Source: an uncultured Clostridia bacterium
GTDB taxonomy: Bacteria; Bacillota; Clostridia; Saccharofermentanales; Fastidiosipilaceae
Assembly (NCBI GenBank): GCA_947253135.1
Contig: CAMXYS010000070.1
Coordinates: 1-8,243 of the forward strand
Length of the DNA stretch: 8,243 nucleotides
Direction of reading: 5' to 3'
Shown: positions 1 through 6,046 of the stretch, piece by piece
Position numbering within the stretch: position 1 is the first letter of the stretch
Layout: each line of letters opens with the position of its first letter
Program-made: the position numbers and the translations under genes
The notes under the pieces: generated by a model
Database searches by the model: none
What the model saw: the letters and a program-made list of their open reading frames with translations, nothing else
What the model was told of the DNA's origin: nothing

Positions 1-46
1 CACCGGTGGCGAATCGTCGGCAGCGTCAGATGTGTATAAGAGACAG
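1..46 (+). other. Nextera (Tn5) sequencing adapter left at contig end
   Basis: Bases 14-46 match the Illumina Nextera read-1 transposase adapter in full; 28-46 are the 19-base mosaic end AGATGTGTATAAGAGACAG. Bases 1-13 fit the P5 oligo ending in CAC (1-3) followed by a ten-base i5 index (4-13), though that split is inference. The sequence is synthetic and says nothing about the organism. Read on the minus strand it adds the classic artefact tail LSLIHI and a false stop to holB. Real genomic sequence begins at 47. Confidence 0.97.
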
Positions 47-619
47 CTTTAATGCAGCGTCGGTATAAGGGGCCAGCCTTATTTCCGTGGCCCGAGACAA
101 AACCGTGGGCAGCAGCCGGTCCGGGCGGGCGGCTGTCAGTAAAAACAAACAATGAGCCGGCGGTTCTTCCAAAGTTTTCAGCAAGGCATTTTGGCTGGGT
201 TCTCCCAGAGCATCGGCATTGATCAAGTAGACCTTAAGCCGCCCGACCTGGGGCAGCATGTCGATATCCGCCAGAACCGCAGTCCGGACCCGGTCCACCG
301 GAATCAATTTGTTTTTGTCGTCCGGCTGCAGCTCCGTAAAGTCCGGATGAGTACCGGCCTTAAACCAAGTTTCTGCAGACTCGTCTTCTGCTGCCATAGC
401 GAGGCAAAAACAGGCAAAAGCCCGGGCCAAAACTCGTTTGCCCCGGCCTTCCTCGCCGGTCAACAAGATAAAACGCACCCGGTCTTCTGCCCACAAGTTC
501 AGCAGCCGCGCTTTGGCTTCATCTTGGCCGATTAAATCGGCAAAACAGCGCTCGGCAGTATCTTTTGCTACAGGCGTCTCGCTCAAGGCTTTGTTACATT
601 CTTTCGAAGCGTTCGACAT
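47..619 (-). CDS. holB: DNA polymerase III delta' subunit, C-terminus missing
   Basis: This is the clamp-loader subunit that, with DnaX and HolA, loads the beta clamp on DNA. The 191 genuine residues cover the AAA+ region: GQDEAK near 31-36, a Walker A-like TGEEGRGKR at 54-62 (Arg where Thr/Ser is usual), HPDF at 91-94, a Walker B-like strand VYLINADAL at 130-138, NALLKTLEEPP at 144-154 and the SRx motif SRA at 175-177. Family members run about 330 residues, so roughly 140 are missing because the contig ends in adapter at 46. Between Walker A and HPDF the four-Cys zinc module typical of delta' is absent; only CFC (70-72) remains. The ATG start overlaps darA by 26 bases and lacks a Shine-Dalgarno; a TTG at 584-586, just past the darA stop, is an alternative, since homology begins only near residue 26. 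Position after tmk and darA supports the call. Confidence 0.9.
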
Positions 620-923
620 TCAACACAAAAACCGTCGCGCCTCCGACTGTCACTTCTACCGGGTAGGGGATGTAAGCCCCACCAATAGTTGACGGTGTGA
701 TATTGGTGTTGATCGCAGCCTGGCGGGAACTGGAATAGGTGCGAATTATGTCCATCACCGCCTCTACCTGCTCATCTTCCACGCCGATCATCAGAGTCGT
801 GTTGCCCGAGCGCAAAAAACCGCCGGAGGAATTTAACTTTGTCACTCTGAAGTCGGCCTTGCTGAGCTCAACCATCAAGCGCGGGGTGTCCTCGTCACTC
901 ACAATCGCATAGATTAATTTCAT
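594..923 (-). CDS. darA: PII-like cyclic-di-AMP receptor DarA (YaaQ/PstA family)
   Basis: This 109-residue cytosolic protein belongs to the DUF970 family, a trimeric PII-like fold that binds the second messenger cyclic-di-AMP; its downstream partners are still poorly known. Family signatures are clear: MKLIYAIVSDED at the N-terminus, FRVTKLNSSGGFLRSGNTT at 25-43 (ligand-binding region), MIGVED at 45-50 and YPVEVTVGGATVFVLNVERF at 87-106. The length is full. Its ATG overlaps the tmk stop (ATGA, 920-923), implying translational coupling, with a GAGAGG ribosome binding site at 934-939 inside tmk. In B. subtilis yaaR usually lies between darA and holB; here it is missing and darA runs directly into holB. 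The variable loop at about 62-82 is where the family differs most. Confidence 0.95.
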   Translation of the reverse strand: MKLIYAIVSDEDTPRLMVELSKADFRVTKLNSSGGFLRSGNTTLMIGVEDEQVEAVMDIIRTYSSSRQAAINTNITPSTIGGAYIPYPVEVTVGGATVFVLNVERFERM

Positions 924-1555
924 TTCTCTAATTCCTCTCTGACTCTGTTTTTGATTTGTTCTTCAATTGTTGCTACCGTCTGACCGGCATCCAGTACGCA
1001 AAAGCGCTGCGGTGCTTTCCGGGCCAGTTCCCTGTAACCCTTGGCAACGCGGTCAAAGAAGCTGCTTTCCGCCTCCTCCATCCGGTCCTTTGCGGCCTTT
1101 CTGCCGGTGCGAATCCGCTCTTGCCCGCGGGTCGGATCCAGGTCCAAAAGAAAGGTCAGGTCAGGGGTCAGCCCCCCCGTCGCCCACTCATTCAGCCGGT
1201 TCAACCGACCGGTGTCCAACCCTCTGCCATAGCCTTGATAGGCCACGGTTGAATCGATAAAACGATCGCATAATACTATGGTTTTAGCCTGTAGGGCCGG
1301 CCGGATCACCTCAGCAGTCAGCTGGGCCCGGGCGGCGGCGAACAGCATCAGCTCAGCCACCGGCTCCAAGCCGACTTGGGCGGGGTCTAAAAGAATTTGG
1401 CGGATCGCTTCACCGGCAGCGGTGCCACCGGGCTCGCGCACAGTTAAAACCGCCTGCCCAGCCACCTCCAAACTGTCTTTTAGCAACTGTAGCTGGGTGG
1501 ATTTCCCGGACCCGTCAACGCCTTCAAATGTGATAAACAGTGCTTTTGTTTTCAT
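920..1555 (-). CDS. tmk: Thymidylate kinase
   Basis: Phosphorylates dTMP to dTDP with ATP, an essential step of dTTP synthesis in the cytosol. The 211 residues match the family length. Visible motifs are the P-loop GVDGSGKST (12-20), the dTMP-binding REPGGT (40-45), DRFIDST (97-103) with YQGYGRG (106-112), the LDLDP strand (137-141), and the basic LID region around RTGRKAAKDRME (149-160). The ATG at 1553-1555 is preceded very closely by AGGGG, a tight spacing, but no better in-frame start precedes the P-loop. It heads a tmk-darA-holB group and has its own likely promoter at 1605-1631. Confidence 0.97.
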   Translation of the reverse strand: MKTKALFITFEGVDGSGKSTQLQLLKDSLEVAGQAVLTVREPGGTAAGEAIRQILLDPAQVGLEPVAELMLFAAARAQLTAEVIRPALQAKTIVLCDRFIDSTVAYQGYGRGLDTGRLNRLNEWATGGLTPDLTFLLDLDPTRGQERIRTGRKAAKDRMEEAESSFFDRVAKGYRELARKAPQRFCVLDAGQTVATIEEQIKNRVREELEK

Positions 1556-1604
1556 TTCCCCTGCAACCGGTCAGGCCCTTCAGACTAATTTATTTTCGAC
1601 TTCC

Positions 1605-1631
1605 ATTATAGCAGATGAATGATCATCGCAA
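1605..1631 (-). promoter_or_regulatory. Probable promoter of tmk-darA-holB
   Basis: On the minus strand a perfect TATAAT lies at 1605-1610, with an extended -10 element TGC at 1611-1613. A weak -35 TTGCGA sits at 1626-1631 with a short 15-base spacer. An eight-base palindrome ATGATCAT (1619-1626) lies in the spacer. The start codon is about 50 bases downstream. Read-through from the decarboxylase gene is also possible, because no terminator with a T tract separates them. Confidence 0.6.
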
Positions 1632-1632
1632 T

Positions 1633-1645
1633 GGTCTGCCAGACC
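1633..1645. promoter_or_regulatory. Inverted repeat next to the tmk promoter, possible operator
   Basis: GGTCTG-c-CAGACC is a perfect six-base inverted repeat with a one-base centre, directly upstream of the -35 region of the tmk promoter and 20 bases past the decarboxylase stop. No T tract follows in the direction of transcription, so a terminator is unlikely. A repressor or activator site is a guess from position only. Confidence 0.3.
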
Positions 1646-1664
1646 CTGCGCTGAAATGTCAGTT

Positions 1665-3344
1665 TTATTTTAAAACCAGCAGCTGGTCTGATGGTGCGGC
1701 CGATAAGTACTGACAAGAAAGCCCATTCTCTTCCAATTCATCCAAGAGGTCAGCAGCGGCTTGGGTCAGCCGGTCCCCCGGCAAAAAGAGGGGGATCCCC
1801 GGCGGATAAGGAGTCGGGCTACAAGCTAAAATGCGGCCGACCGCTGCCTGTGGCGTCAAGGCTTCCAGCTGCCGGCCACAAGGGGGCAACAGCAGTTCTG
1901 CCCGCGGTGCTTCATGCCCCTGGGCATAGGCCTCGCTCAGCCGCCGGTCCAAATTTGCCAAAGTCGTTTGTGCACTCGGATTAAAAGTATGTTTTTGCGC
2001 CAGATCAACCAGGGTAGCTTTTAGCTGTTCAAGCGCAGCCAGGCTACTAAAAGGGGAGATAATCAATACCAGGCGGCGCAGGTCGGCCAATTCAATTTCT
2101 ATGCCGGCTGCAGCCAGGCCGGCCGCCAAAACCGGAGCGGGACCTATTGCGCCGGTGTCGATCACAAGGCGCAGGCGGTCATGCCGGCAACCGGAGCCTG
2201 CCCCTTGGCCTCCCTGACCGGGCGCCGGCAGACTCAACCGATAGCGCCGCTGCAGTCGATCTGAATCCCCTTCTGTCGCAGCGGCAATTAAATCCGGCCC
2301 GGCCGGCGCTGCCGCTGGGGGCGGGCCGGACAAAACAAAGTTCGCTGCTGCCTCGGGCGAAGCAAAGACCTCATTCAAAAAATTGATTGTCCGTCTGATT
2401 GACTCAGCGCCCTGCTGCTCCATTAAGCTGCGGGCATAGTCGATGGTTTGCGCTACGAGTAAAGAAGGACTTGATGTCCTGACCAGGCGAAGGCAAGTTG
2501 CCACCCGGCCTACTTGCTCAGCCGGCAAGCCGGTCGCCAAGTGAATCATGGCGGCCGGTGTCAGAGCCGGCAATGTTTTGTGGGCACTTTGAACGACAGC
2601 CGTCGCCCCGCAACGGATAGCCGGTTCCGGCAACCATCCTGCCTCCGCAAAAATGTAGTGGGCACCATGCGCTTCGTCTACTAGCAGGGGCAAGTTGTAA
2701 AATCGACAGATCTCACTCAACCGCTTGATATCCGCTGTTGCGCCGTAATAATCGGGGGAGGTCACCAACACCGCTTCGGGCAACTTATCCGCTGCCGCCA
2801 GTTGACTCAAACGTTGCTCCAAAACGGCCGGATCAAGTCGGGGGAGTGGGCTCAGGCCGGAACAACCATCTCCCCGGCTCACCGGCAGCGCGGCTCCACT
2901 CCTCATCTCTTTCGGTCCCGCACCACCGACCGGTCGGTTGCACCCGGGCAGAACCGACAGACGGATATCAAAAAGAGCCGCAGCAAAGAGGATGCTGCGG
3001 TGGCAGCCCGGTCCGCAAAGCAATCTGCCGCCGCGGCTGCAGTAGGCCAGCAGCAAGGTCTGCAAACCTTCTGTTGCCCCACCCGTCAAAAAAAATGTGT
3101 GGCCGGCGCCAAAAGCCTTGGCCGCCTGTCTTTGAGCCAGTGCAACCACTCCGTCCGGTTCATTTAAATCCCCCGTGGAGGGAAGTTCGGTGGTGTCAGA
3201 GCGAAAAAACTGGGCCGCTAAATGTGCAGAAAAAAGCTTCCCCCCCCGGTTGCCCGGCATGTGGAAGGATTCCCTGCTGCCGGATTGTTTTAAAAGGTGG
3301 GCCGCCAGTGGTGCACCGGCTAAAATTTGGGCCTCGTCAAACAC
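1665..3344 (-). CDS. Orn/Lys/Arg decarboxylase family protein (YaaO-like, PLP-dependent)
   Basis: A fold-type I PLP enzyme expected to decarboxylate a basic amino acid (lysine, ornithine or arginine) to a polyamine or precursor in the cytosol; the substrate cannot be read from sequence. Motifs include DTTELPSTGDL (50-60), FGAGHTFFLTGGATEG (78-93), the PLP-facing VDEAHGAH (222-229), the Schiff-base lysine K256 in QSAHKTLPALTP (252-263), and the C-terminal domain signature PTPYPPGIPLFLPGD (510-524). The N-terminal motif, usually close to FHVPGHKGG, is FHMPGNRGG here. At 559 residues it is longer than YaaO (about 480), mostly through Gly/Pro/Ala-rich insertions near 136-168 and 341-390. It starts with GTG (3342-3344), three bases after the stop of the upstream Arg-rich gene, with GGAG at 3351-3354, so translational coupling is likely. 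It precedes tmk as yaaO does in B. subtilis. Confidence 0.88.
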   Translation of the reverse strand: MFDEAQILAGAPLAAHLLKQSGSRESFHMPGNRGGKLFSAHLAAQFFRSDTTELPSTGDLNEPDGVVALAQRQAAKAFGAGHTFFLTGGATEGLQTLLLAYCSRGGRLLCGPGCHRSILFAAALFDIRLSVLPGCNRPVGGAGPKEMRSGAALPVSRGDGCSGLSPLPRLDPAVLEQRLSQLAAADKLPEAVLVTSPDYYGATADIKRLSEICRFYNLPLLVDEAHGAHYIFAEAGWLPEPAIRCGATAVVQSAHKTLPALTPAAMIHLATGLPAEQVGRVATCLRLVRTSSPSLLVAQTIDYARSLMEQQGAESIRRTINFLNEVFASPEAAANFVLSGPPPAAAPAGPDLIAAATEGDSDRLQRRYRLSLPAPGQGGQGAGSGCRHDRLRLVIDTGAIGPAPVLAAGLAAAGIEIELADLRRLVLIISPFSSLAALEQLKATLVDLAQKHTFNPSAQTTLANLDRRLSEAYAQGHEAPRAELLLPPCGRQLEALTPQAAVGRILACSPTPYPPGIPLFLPGDRLTQAAADLLDELEENGLSCQYLSAAPSDQLLVLK

Positions 3345-3347
3345 CTT

Positions 3348-3962
3348 TTACTCCAGGCTCACAGTTCGAAGCGAGGCCAATTCGAGGCTGATTTCCTTTA
3401 ACAGGCGCTCATTTTCAGCCTGTAAATCGGCCAAGGTCTCTACTTCTACCACCGGTTGTCGGCGCTCTCTATGGCGCAACTGACTCTTTTCGTGTGCAGT
3501 GCCAACCGTGCCCCTGCCGACTGCGGCAGGCGACTCGACCTTAGCTTTGGCACCCCCGCCTCGACCTTGAGGCGGCCGGGCCTCGGTCTTGGCTGAGGCC
3601 GCTATCTCCTCGCCCCGTCTTTCCGGCCGGCCCATCTGTTTACCTCTGCGCTCTGCCCGGCGGCTCCCCGCCGCTCTTTCGCTGCCGGCGGTCTTGGACT
3701 CGGCGACACCCGATTGACCAACCCCGCTCGCTCGGTCGGCGGGCCGTCTCTCTTCGCCGCGCGGTCTAAATCCACTTTGTGGTCCACCGTCTCTTTTGGG
3801 CCTGCGATTTTTCCGATTGGAGCGCCGGCCGGCAGTCGCCCCCGGCCCCCCACCCGGCTGCTTCCGGTTGCCTGAAGCTGCAGGTTGCTCGCGTCGGGGC
3901 GGGCGCTCACCGCCTTTTACTCTTTTTTCAGCCGGCCGGTCCGTCCGATTCAGATCACTCAT
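3348..3962 (-). CDS. Arg/Gly-rich disordered protein with C-terminal coiled coil, function unknown
   Basis: I do not recognise this 204-residue protein. Residues 1-170 are low complexity: 33 Arg, many Gly, Pro, Ala and Ser, no Cys, Trp or Tyr, one Phe, and a net charge near +25. Repeated RR, GR and ERRG clusters suggest binding to RNA, DNA or another polyanion, which is inference. Residues 171-200 switch to an acidic helix with heptad-like spacing (L177, L180, N184, L187, I191, L195, L198), the pattern of a short dimeric coiled coil. No signal peptide or membrane segment is seen. The ATG is preceded by GAGGTGG and AAGGAG, and an extended -10 promoter lies upstream. The gene ends three bases before the GTG of the decarboxylase, with that gene's ribosome binding site inside its last codons. 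High GC also opens overlapping frames, but this frame has the start signals, the coupling and the plausible coiled coil. Confidence 0.68.
   Translation of the reverse strand: MSDLNRTDRPAEKRVKGGERPPRREQPAASGNRKQPGGGPGATAGRRSNRKNRRPKRDGGPQSGFRPRGEERRPADRASGVGQSGVAESKTAGSERAAGSRRAERRGKQMGRPERRGEEIAASAKTEARPPQGRGGGAKAKVESPAAVGRGTVGTAHEKSQLRHRERRQPVVEVETLADLQAENERLLKEISLELASLRTVSLE
3351..3354 (-). promoter_or_regulatory. Ribosome binding site deciding the GTG start of the decarboxylase
   Basis: GGAG on the minus strand is followed by TAA (the stop of the Arg-rich gene), AAG and then GTG at 3342-3344, six bases of spacing. No ATG nearby offers a better start. Confidence 0.7.
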
Positions 3963-3998
3963 CTATCCACCTCGTCTCCTTACTTAGATGCTGTCTGC

Positions 3999-4007
3999 AT
4001 TATAGCA
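3999..4007 (-). promoter_or_regulatory. Probable extended -10 promoter of the Arg-rich gene and decarboxylase
   Basis: The minus strand reads TGCTATAATG, a perfect TATAAT (3999-4004) with the TGN extension (4005-4007). The matching -35 position is GC-rich and poor. The same ten bases occur at the tmk promoter. An inverted repeat CGCCC-tc-GGGCG (4012-4023) lies in the spacer/-35 area and could be an operator. Confidence 0.55.
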
Positions 4008-4065
4008 AAGTCGCCCTCGGGCGGCCGATCTTTAAGTTATATTTAAATCAGGTTGCCTGGATTTT

Positions 4066-4074
4066 TGTTATCAT
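4066..4074 (+). promoter_or_regulatory. Candidate extended -10 promoter of the NfeD-SPFH pair
   Basis: TGTTATCAT provides a TGN extension (4066-4068) and a five-of-six -10 hexamer TATCAT (4069-4074). No good -35 is visible. A start near 4081 would give a leader of about 20 bases holding the strong ribosome binding site AGAGGAGGAG (4086-4095). It lies about 60-70 bases from the divergent minus-strand promoter. Confidence 0.4.
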
Positions 4075-4102
4075 TATGGCAAAGTAGAGGAGGAGTCCAT
4101 TC

Positions 4103-4657
4103 ATGAATTTTCTGTTTTTAGTCGGTTCAACCCGACCCGCTCTCTCCGCCTTTGTAAGTGGCCTGAACGCTTGGCAGTTTTGGCTTATTTTGGCCGCTTG
4201 CTTGTCTGTGGTTGAAGCCGCCACGGTGATGCTAGTCTGTATCTGGTTTGTCAGCGGCGCTTTAGCAGCCGCCTTGGCTGCTTTTTTAGGGGCCTCTGTC
4301 ACAGTTCAAATCATCCTGTTCGCCATAGTTTCGCTCATCTGTCTGGCCATCGGTTGGCATTTCCGCGGCCGTTTGTTGATGCAGAAACATAAGGTTCCCA
4401 CTAATGCCGACCGCCTCATCGGTCAGCCGGCCCTGGTAGAAGAGACGATTGACCTCATTAATAACACCGGCCGAGTCAGCTTAAAAGGACAATCTTGGCG
4501 CGCTCTGGCGGCTGATGATCAACTGATTGAGAAGGGGAGCACTGTCAACATTTTGGCGATCAAGGGTGCCAGCCTGATCGTCTCACCGCTTGAACAGCCC
4601 CACCTTACTTCCGTGGCTTGCCCCTCAGCTGACCATACCGACAGCAAGCAGACGTGA
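4103..4657 (+). CDS. NfeD-family membrane protein (short form, YbbJ/YuaF-like)
   Basis: A 184-residue membrane protein of the short NfeD type. Hydrophobic segments run from about 26 to 86, enough for three membrane helices (roughly 26-46, 45-63, 67-86), followed by a soluble beta-rich region at about 100-163 that fits the NfeD OB fold: IGQPALVEETI, GRVSLKGQSWRALA (123-136), IEKGSTVNILAIKGASLIVSPL (142-163). The Trp in GQSW and the closing G-x-x-L-x-V strand are typical of the family. Proteins of this kind are encoded beside SPFH/stomatin proteins and act with them in membrane organisation; an SPFH gene follows 86 bases downstream. The short form lacks the N-terminal ClpP-like protease domain of long NfeD proteins. 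The ATG is preceded by AGAGGAGGAG at good spacing. Confidence 0.88.
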   Translation: MNFLFLVGSTRPALSAFVSGLNAWQFWLILAACLSVVEAATVMLVCIWFVSGALAAALAAFLGASVTVQIILFAIVSLICLAIGWHFRGRLLMQKHKVPTNADRLIGQPALVEETIDLINNTGRVSLKGQSWRALAADDQLIEKGSTVNILAIKGASLIVSPLEQPHLTSVACPSADHTDSKQT

Positions 4658-4743
4658 AACTGTTTGCGGCAAGGTCAAAACGATACAATCCTATCTTCTA
4701 AGCAACTGATTTCATCCGCCCCAACAACAGAAAGGAAGGCAAT

Positions 4744-5898
4744 ATGCTGACCCCCACCCCCATCACTAACCATCTGACCAATTGGCCCGGCCTGCGCACC
4801 AGCGCCTTGCTCAGTTTCCTTGGCGAGCTGACACCGCTACTTATCCTGCTGGTCATTGTCTTAATCCTCTTTTTCCGCAACGTGCGAATTGTGCCCCAGG
4901 CACAAAATTATGTCATTGAGCGGCTGGGCACCAACAAGGCAACTTGGGATACCGGCCTCCACATCAAAATCCCCTTTATTGACCGGGTCGCTAAGGTTGT
5001 TTCCTTAAAAGAAAATGTCTATGACTACCCGCCCCAGGCCGTCATCACCAAGGACAATGTCACCATGCAAATCGACACGGTCTTGTTTTATCAAATTACA
5101 GATCCTAAACTTTTTGTCTACGGTATTGAAAATCCGGCTGTCGCCATGGAAAACTTGGCGGCTACTACCTTAAGGAATATTATCGGTGATTTGGAGTTGG
5201 ACGACACGCTGACCTCCCGCGACCTGATCAACGCCCGCATGCGCGAAACGCTGGACGAGGCCACCGACCCCTGGGGCATTAAGGTTAACCGGGTTGAATT
5301 AAAAAATATTGTGCCACCTCAGGATATCCAGACTGCTATGGAAAAACAGATGAAGGCTGAACGTGAGAAGCGCGAAAGCATCCTCCGGGCTGAAGGTAAA
5401 AAAGATTCTGCTATTTTAGTAGCGAAAGGTGAGCGCGAGGCGGCTATTCTGAAGGCCGACGCCAAAAAAGAGAGTATGATCCGCGAAGCTCAGGGTGAAG
5501 CTATGGCTATTCTCGAGGTGCAAGAGGCGACGGCTAAGGGCTTACAACTGCTTAAGGATGTCGCCGTTGACAGTGGCGTTATTGCCTTGCGCAGCCTGGC
5601 AACGATGGAAAAAGTCGCCGACGGAAGAGCCACCAAAATCATTGTTCCTTCCGAACTGCAAAACCTGGCCACCCTTGGCACAGTCTTAAAAGAAGTGGCC
5701 GGCGGCAACCGGGATGATGCCACTGCCCCGGGTGCCCCGGCGACCCCGAAACAGACAGGCAGCCCGGCCGACAAAGCCCTTTCCTATCAGGAGAGACGGG
5801 CTGAATTGAAGCGTAAACAAGCCGAACGGGAGCAAGCCGGAGAAAATCAGCAACCGGACACCGATGGTACCAACTGGTCAGATTGGTGGTCACAATAA
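4744..5898 (+). CDS. SPFH/stomatin-like membrane protein (QmcA type)
   Basis: A 384-residue SPFH (band 7) protein. It has one N-terminal membrane segment at about 26-44, then RNVRIVPQAQNYVIERLG (45-62) opening the SPFH domain, which continues through IPFIDRV (76-82), VITKDNVTMQIDTVLFYQITDP (100-121) and the family hallmark TLRNIIGDLELDDTLTSRD (142-160). A charged Ala/Glu/Lys helix spans about 195-265, as in stomatin and QmcA oligomers. Such proteins form large membrane-bound rings or scaffolds and can associate with membrane proteases. The tail (321-384) is low complexity and charged and ends in an unusual Trp cluster, NWSDWWSQ. AAGGAAGG precedes the ATG. The upstream NfeD gene is its expected partner and probably shares its transcript. 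A strong terminator follows. Confidence 0.92.
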   Translation: MLTPTPITNHLTNWPGLRTSALLSFLGELTPLLILLVIVLILFFRNVRIVPQAQNYVIERLGTNKATWDTGLHIKIPFIDRVAKVVSLKENVYDYPPQAVITKDNVTMQIDTVLFYQITDPKLFVYGIENPAVAMENLAATTLRNIIGDLELDDTLTSRDLINARMRETLDEATDPWGIKVNRVELKNIVPPQDIQTAMEKQMKAEREKRESILRAEGKKDSAILVAKGEREAAILKADAKKESMIREAQGEAMAILEVQEATAKGLQLLKDVAVDSGVIALRSLATMEKVADGRATKIIVPSELQNLATLGTVLKEVAGGNRDDATAPGAPATPKQTGSPADKALSYQERRAELKRKQAEREQAGENQQPDTDGTNWSDWWSQ

Positions 5899-5920
5899 GA
5901 TCGCTACACGCTGATCATAT

Positions 5921-5980
5921 AGCCGGCATACAAAAGACCGGAGCAGGGTGACCTGCTCCGGTCTTTTTACCGGCTTTTTT
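5921..5980 (+). terminator. Two-tier rho-independent terminator between convergent operons
   Basis: GACCGGAGCAGG (5936-5947) pairs perfectly with 5952-5963 around a GTGA (GNRA-type) loop. Four flanking A bases (5932-5935) pair with T bases, giving a 16-base stem with T5 (5964-5968). An outer stem AGCCGG (5921-5926) with CCGGCT (5970-5975) is followed by a second T run up to 5980. The A tract on the left gives a short T tract on the minus strand, so the structure may also end the suf transcript, although more weakly. Confidence 0.92.
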
Positions 5981-6046
5981 ATTTCCAATTAACCGGTTAT
6001 TTTTAAGCTGACAAGCTACCTGTGGAGGCAGCCAAAACGGTCGCGA

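Noticed and set aside
1633..1645. Hairpin GGTCTG-c-CAGACC as a terminator of the decarboxylase
   Set aside because: The stem is only six bases, the loop too small, and no T tract follows on the minus strand; kept only as a possible operator.
2738..3391. Long plus-strand open frame opposite the decarboxylase
   Set aside because: It is antisense to a gene with clear PLP-enzyme motifs, its protein is Pro/Arg-rich without any recognisable domain, and it lacks a convincing ribosome binding site; GC-rich codons opposite keep it open.
3602..3910. Second minus-strand frame inside the Arg-rich gene
   Set aside because: Opened by high GC and low-complexity codons; it has no start signals and no coupling to the next gene, whereas the overlapping frame has both.
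1800..3960. Frequent GCCGG/CCGGC words as a repeat family
   Set aside because: They are scattered without fixed spacing or orientation and follow from Ala/Gly/Pro/Arg codons in GC-rich genes; no array is present.
4041..4048. ATTTAAAT palindrome as an operator
   Set aside because: Short and AT-only, easily found by chance in an intergenic region.
3779..4087. Plus-strand open frame across the divergent promoter region
   Set aside because: It spans the antisense of the Arg-rich gene and the intergenic promoters, with no domain or start signal.
4684..4689. TACAAT as a separate promoter for the SPFH gene
   Set aside because: No TGN extension and no -35 at proper spacing; NfeD and SPFH genes are usually co-transcribed, so it was not listed.
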